DNA of 64,000 nt. Source: JBFYTX01 sp963739515 (lineage in GTDB: Bacteria > Chloroflexota > Dehalococcoidia > Dehalococcoidales > RBG-16-60-22). The translations under genes were made by a program, and so were the position numbers. Below, in pieces: positions 62,958 through 64,000 of the stretch (position 1 is the first letter of the stretch; each line of letters opens with the position of its first letter). The notes beneath the pieces were generated by a model. It was not told the DNA's origin, ran no database searches, and saw only the letters and a list, made by a program, of their open reading frames with translations. The stretch spans positions 124,001 to 188,000 of the forward strand of contig CAVUAO010000002.1 of assembly GCA_963739515.1 (NCBI GenBank), read 5' to 3'.

Positions 62958-63899
62958 TCATCTGAAATTGGACAGTCCTATCTCGAGCCCGCCGAGTATG
63001 TCCACGAGCAGGGCTTTCAGCATGTGCATCTTGTTTTCCGATTGCTCGAAGACTACGGACTGCGGTCCGTCTATGACTTCATCGGTGACTTCTTCGCCGC
63101 GGTGGGCCGGCAGGTCGTGCATGAAGATGGCGTTCTCGTTGGCCAGCGATAGAAGTTTGGCCGTGACCTGGTAGCCGGCGAATGCTTTCCGGCGTGTTTC
63201 CGCTTCCTTTTCCTGCCCCATGCTCGTCCAGACGTCGGTGTAGACGATGTCCGCCCCGACGACCGCCTGGCGGGGGTCTTCCGTGCAGAATATCGTACTG
63301 CCGGTGGCGCGGACGTATTCCCGCGCTACGTCGAGTATATTTGCTTTTAAGACGTAGCCGGCCGGCGAGGCCATGCGGAAGTTTATCCCGCATTTGGTCG
63401 CGGCCAGTATGAGGCTGTTGGCTACGTTGTTCCCGTCCCCGATGAACGCCAGCGTCAGTCCCTCCAGCTTTTCTTTGCATTCATAAATCGTCAGCAGGTC
63501 GGCGAGCGCCTGGCAGGGGTGTTCCAGGTCGGAGAGGGAGTTTATCACCGGTACGCGCGAATATCTGGCCAGGGTCTCCAGCGTTTTATGGGAGAAAGTG
63601 CGCGCCGCGATACAGTCGACATAGCCGCTGAGCACGCGCGCTACATCGGCGATTGATTCCCGTTGCCCGAGCCCGACCTCCGCGGGCGATAGGTAAATGC
63701 ATTCGCCGCCGAGCTGGCGCATGGCTGCCTCGAAGCTGACCCGGTGCCGCAGTGAGGGCTTTTCGAAGAGCAGGGCCAGGATTTTTCCGCTTAATATGGC
63801 ATTCCAGCCCTCGCCTTTCATCGTGACGGCGTTGGAGATGAGTCGGTGGATTTCTTCGGACGTGAGGTCGGAGATAGATAGAAAATCTTTGCTCTGCAA
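62958..63899 (-). CDS. argF: Ornithine carbamoyltransferase with altered motifs
   Basis: This 313-residue protein is clearly of the ornithine/aspartate carbamoyltransferase family: DFLSISDLTSEEIHRLI, RQLGGECIYLSPAEVGLGQRESI, HPCQALADLLTIYE, FIGDGNNVANSL and TDVWTSMGQE. The carbamoyl-phosphate motif, usually S-T/L-R-T-R, reads SLRHR. The ornithine motif HCLP reads HDLPAHRGEEV. The start is TTG at 63899 with AGGAGA upstream. It is expected to make citrulline, but the two changes leave some doubt about substrate. Confidence 0.88.
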   Translation of the reverse strand: MQSKDFLSISDLTSEEIHRLISNAVTMKGEGWNAILSGKILALLFEKPSLRHRVSFEAAMRQLGGECIYLSPAEVGLGQRESIADVARVLSGYVDCIAARTFSHKTLETLARYSRVPVINSLSDLEHPCQALADLLTIYECKEKLEGLTLAFIGDGNNVANSLILAATKCGINFRMASPAGYVLKANILDVAREYVRATGSTIFCTEDPRQAVVGADIVYTDVWTSMGQEKEAETRRKAFAGYQVTAKLLSLANENAIFMHDLPAHRGEEVTDEVIDGPQSVVFEQSENKMHMLKALLVDILGGLEIGLSNFR

Positions 63900-63921
63900 G
63901 ATTAGTCTCCTGTATGCCCCC

Positions 63922-63949
63922 AGTATATCACGAAAATTAAATTATTCAA
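63922..63949 (-). promoter_or_regulatory. Promoter of argF
   Basis: On the minus strand TTGAAT (63944-63949), 16 bases and TATACT (63922-63927) lie about 25 bases before the TTG start. A GGGCATGCCC palindrome just upstream (63954-63963) may be a binding site. Confidence 0.55.
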
Positions 63950-64000
63950 TAGTGGGCATGCCCCTTTCCCGTGATTGCCATTATCCTCTCCCAATGTTAT

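Overview
The window is 64 kb of bacterial chromosome, mostly GC-rich (by eye in the mid to high fifties), with dense housekeeping genes and many short palindromic intergenic repeats. The EF-Tu with a cysteine cluster, the long L7/L12, an archaeal-type aspartate-semialdehyde dehydrogenase and the general gene content point to Chloroflexota, most likely class Dehalococcoidia. That placement rests on remembered families, not on a search. Single-base indels interrupt several otherwise perfectly conserved genes, including rpoB and uvrB. This suggests a metagenome or long-read consensus with residual indel errors rather than true gene decay.

Layout. 0-5.3 kb: a zincin-like metallopeptidase, an MBL-fold hydrolase, a PAS-STAS sensor upstream of a two-subunit CoA-transferase, and asd. 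5.3-8.6 kb: a cupin, a membrane glycosyltransferase, tRNA-Asn and a rhomboid protease. 8.8-14.3 kb: a translation/transcription block (tRNA-Thr, tRNA-Tyr, tRNA-Thr, tuf, rpmG, secE, nusG, rplK, rplA, then an L10 leader with rplJ and rplL). 14.7-17.4 kb: four tandem cupin paralogues and a GyrI-like small-molecule-binding protein. 17.4-24.9 kb: comM/yifB, a roughly 1.1 kb gene-poor repeat-rich stretch, DUF362, DUF169, GNAT, cinA and a peroxiredoxin. 25-34 kb: a broken uvrB, small membrane proteins, an ECF-type S component, a broken DUF1893 gene, a ferredoxin-like aldo/keto reductase, a sixth cupin, an esterase, an AT-rich HEPN-type gene that looks foreign, and a DUF296 protein. 34.5-41.4 kb: ruvA, ruvC, yebC, rimI, a sigma factor with its putative anti-sigma partner, a SIMPL lipoprotein, queH and ruvB. 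41.5-49.3 kb: rpoC and rpoB. 49.5-64 kb: NfeD-like, ychF, holA, a hydrolase, a ROK kinase, galU, alaS, ruvX, dnaJ, gpsA, plsY, der and argF.

The most unusual content is a family of six small cupin-fold proteins, four of them in tandem and one without the metal-binding histidines, plus a horizontally acquired HEPN-type candidate defence gene. Other points of interest are several repeat families (one nested inside another), a CinA whose C-terminal amidase motif is degenerate, and an ornithine carbamoyltransferase with altered active-site motifs. No CRISPR array, rRNA operon, insertion sequence or prophage was seen.
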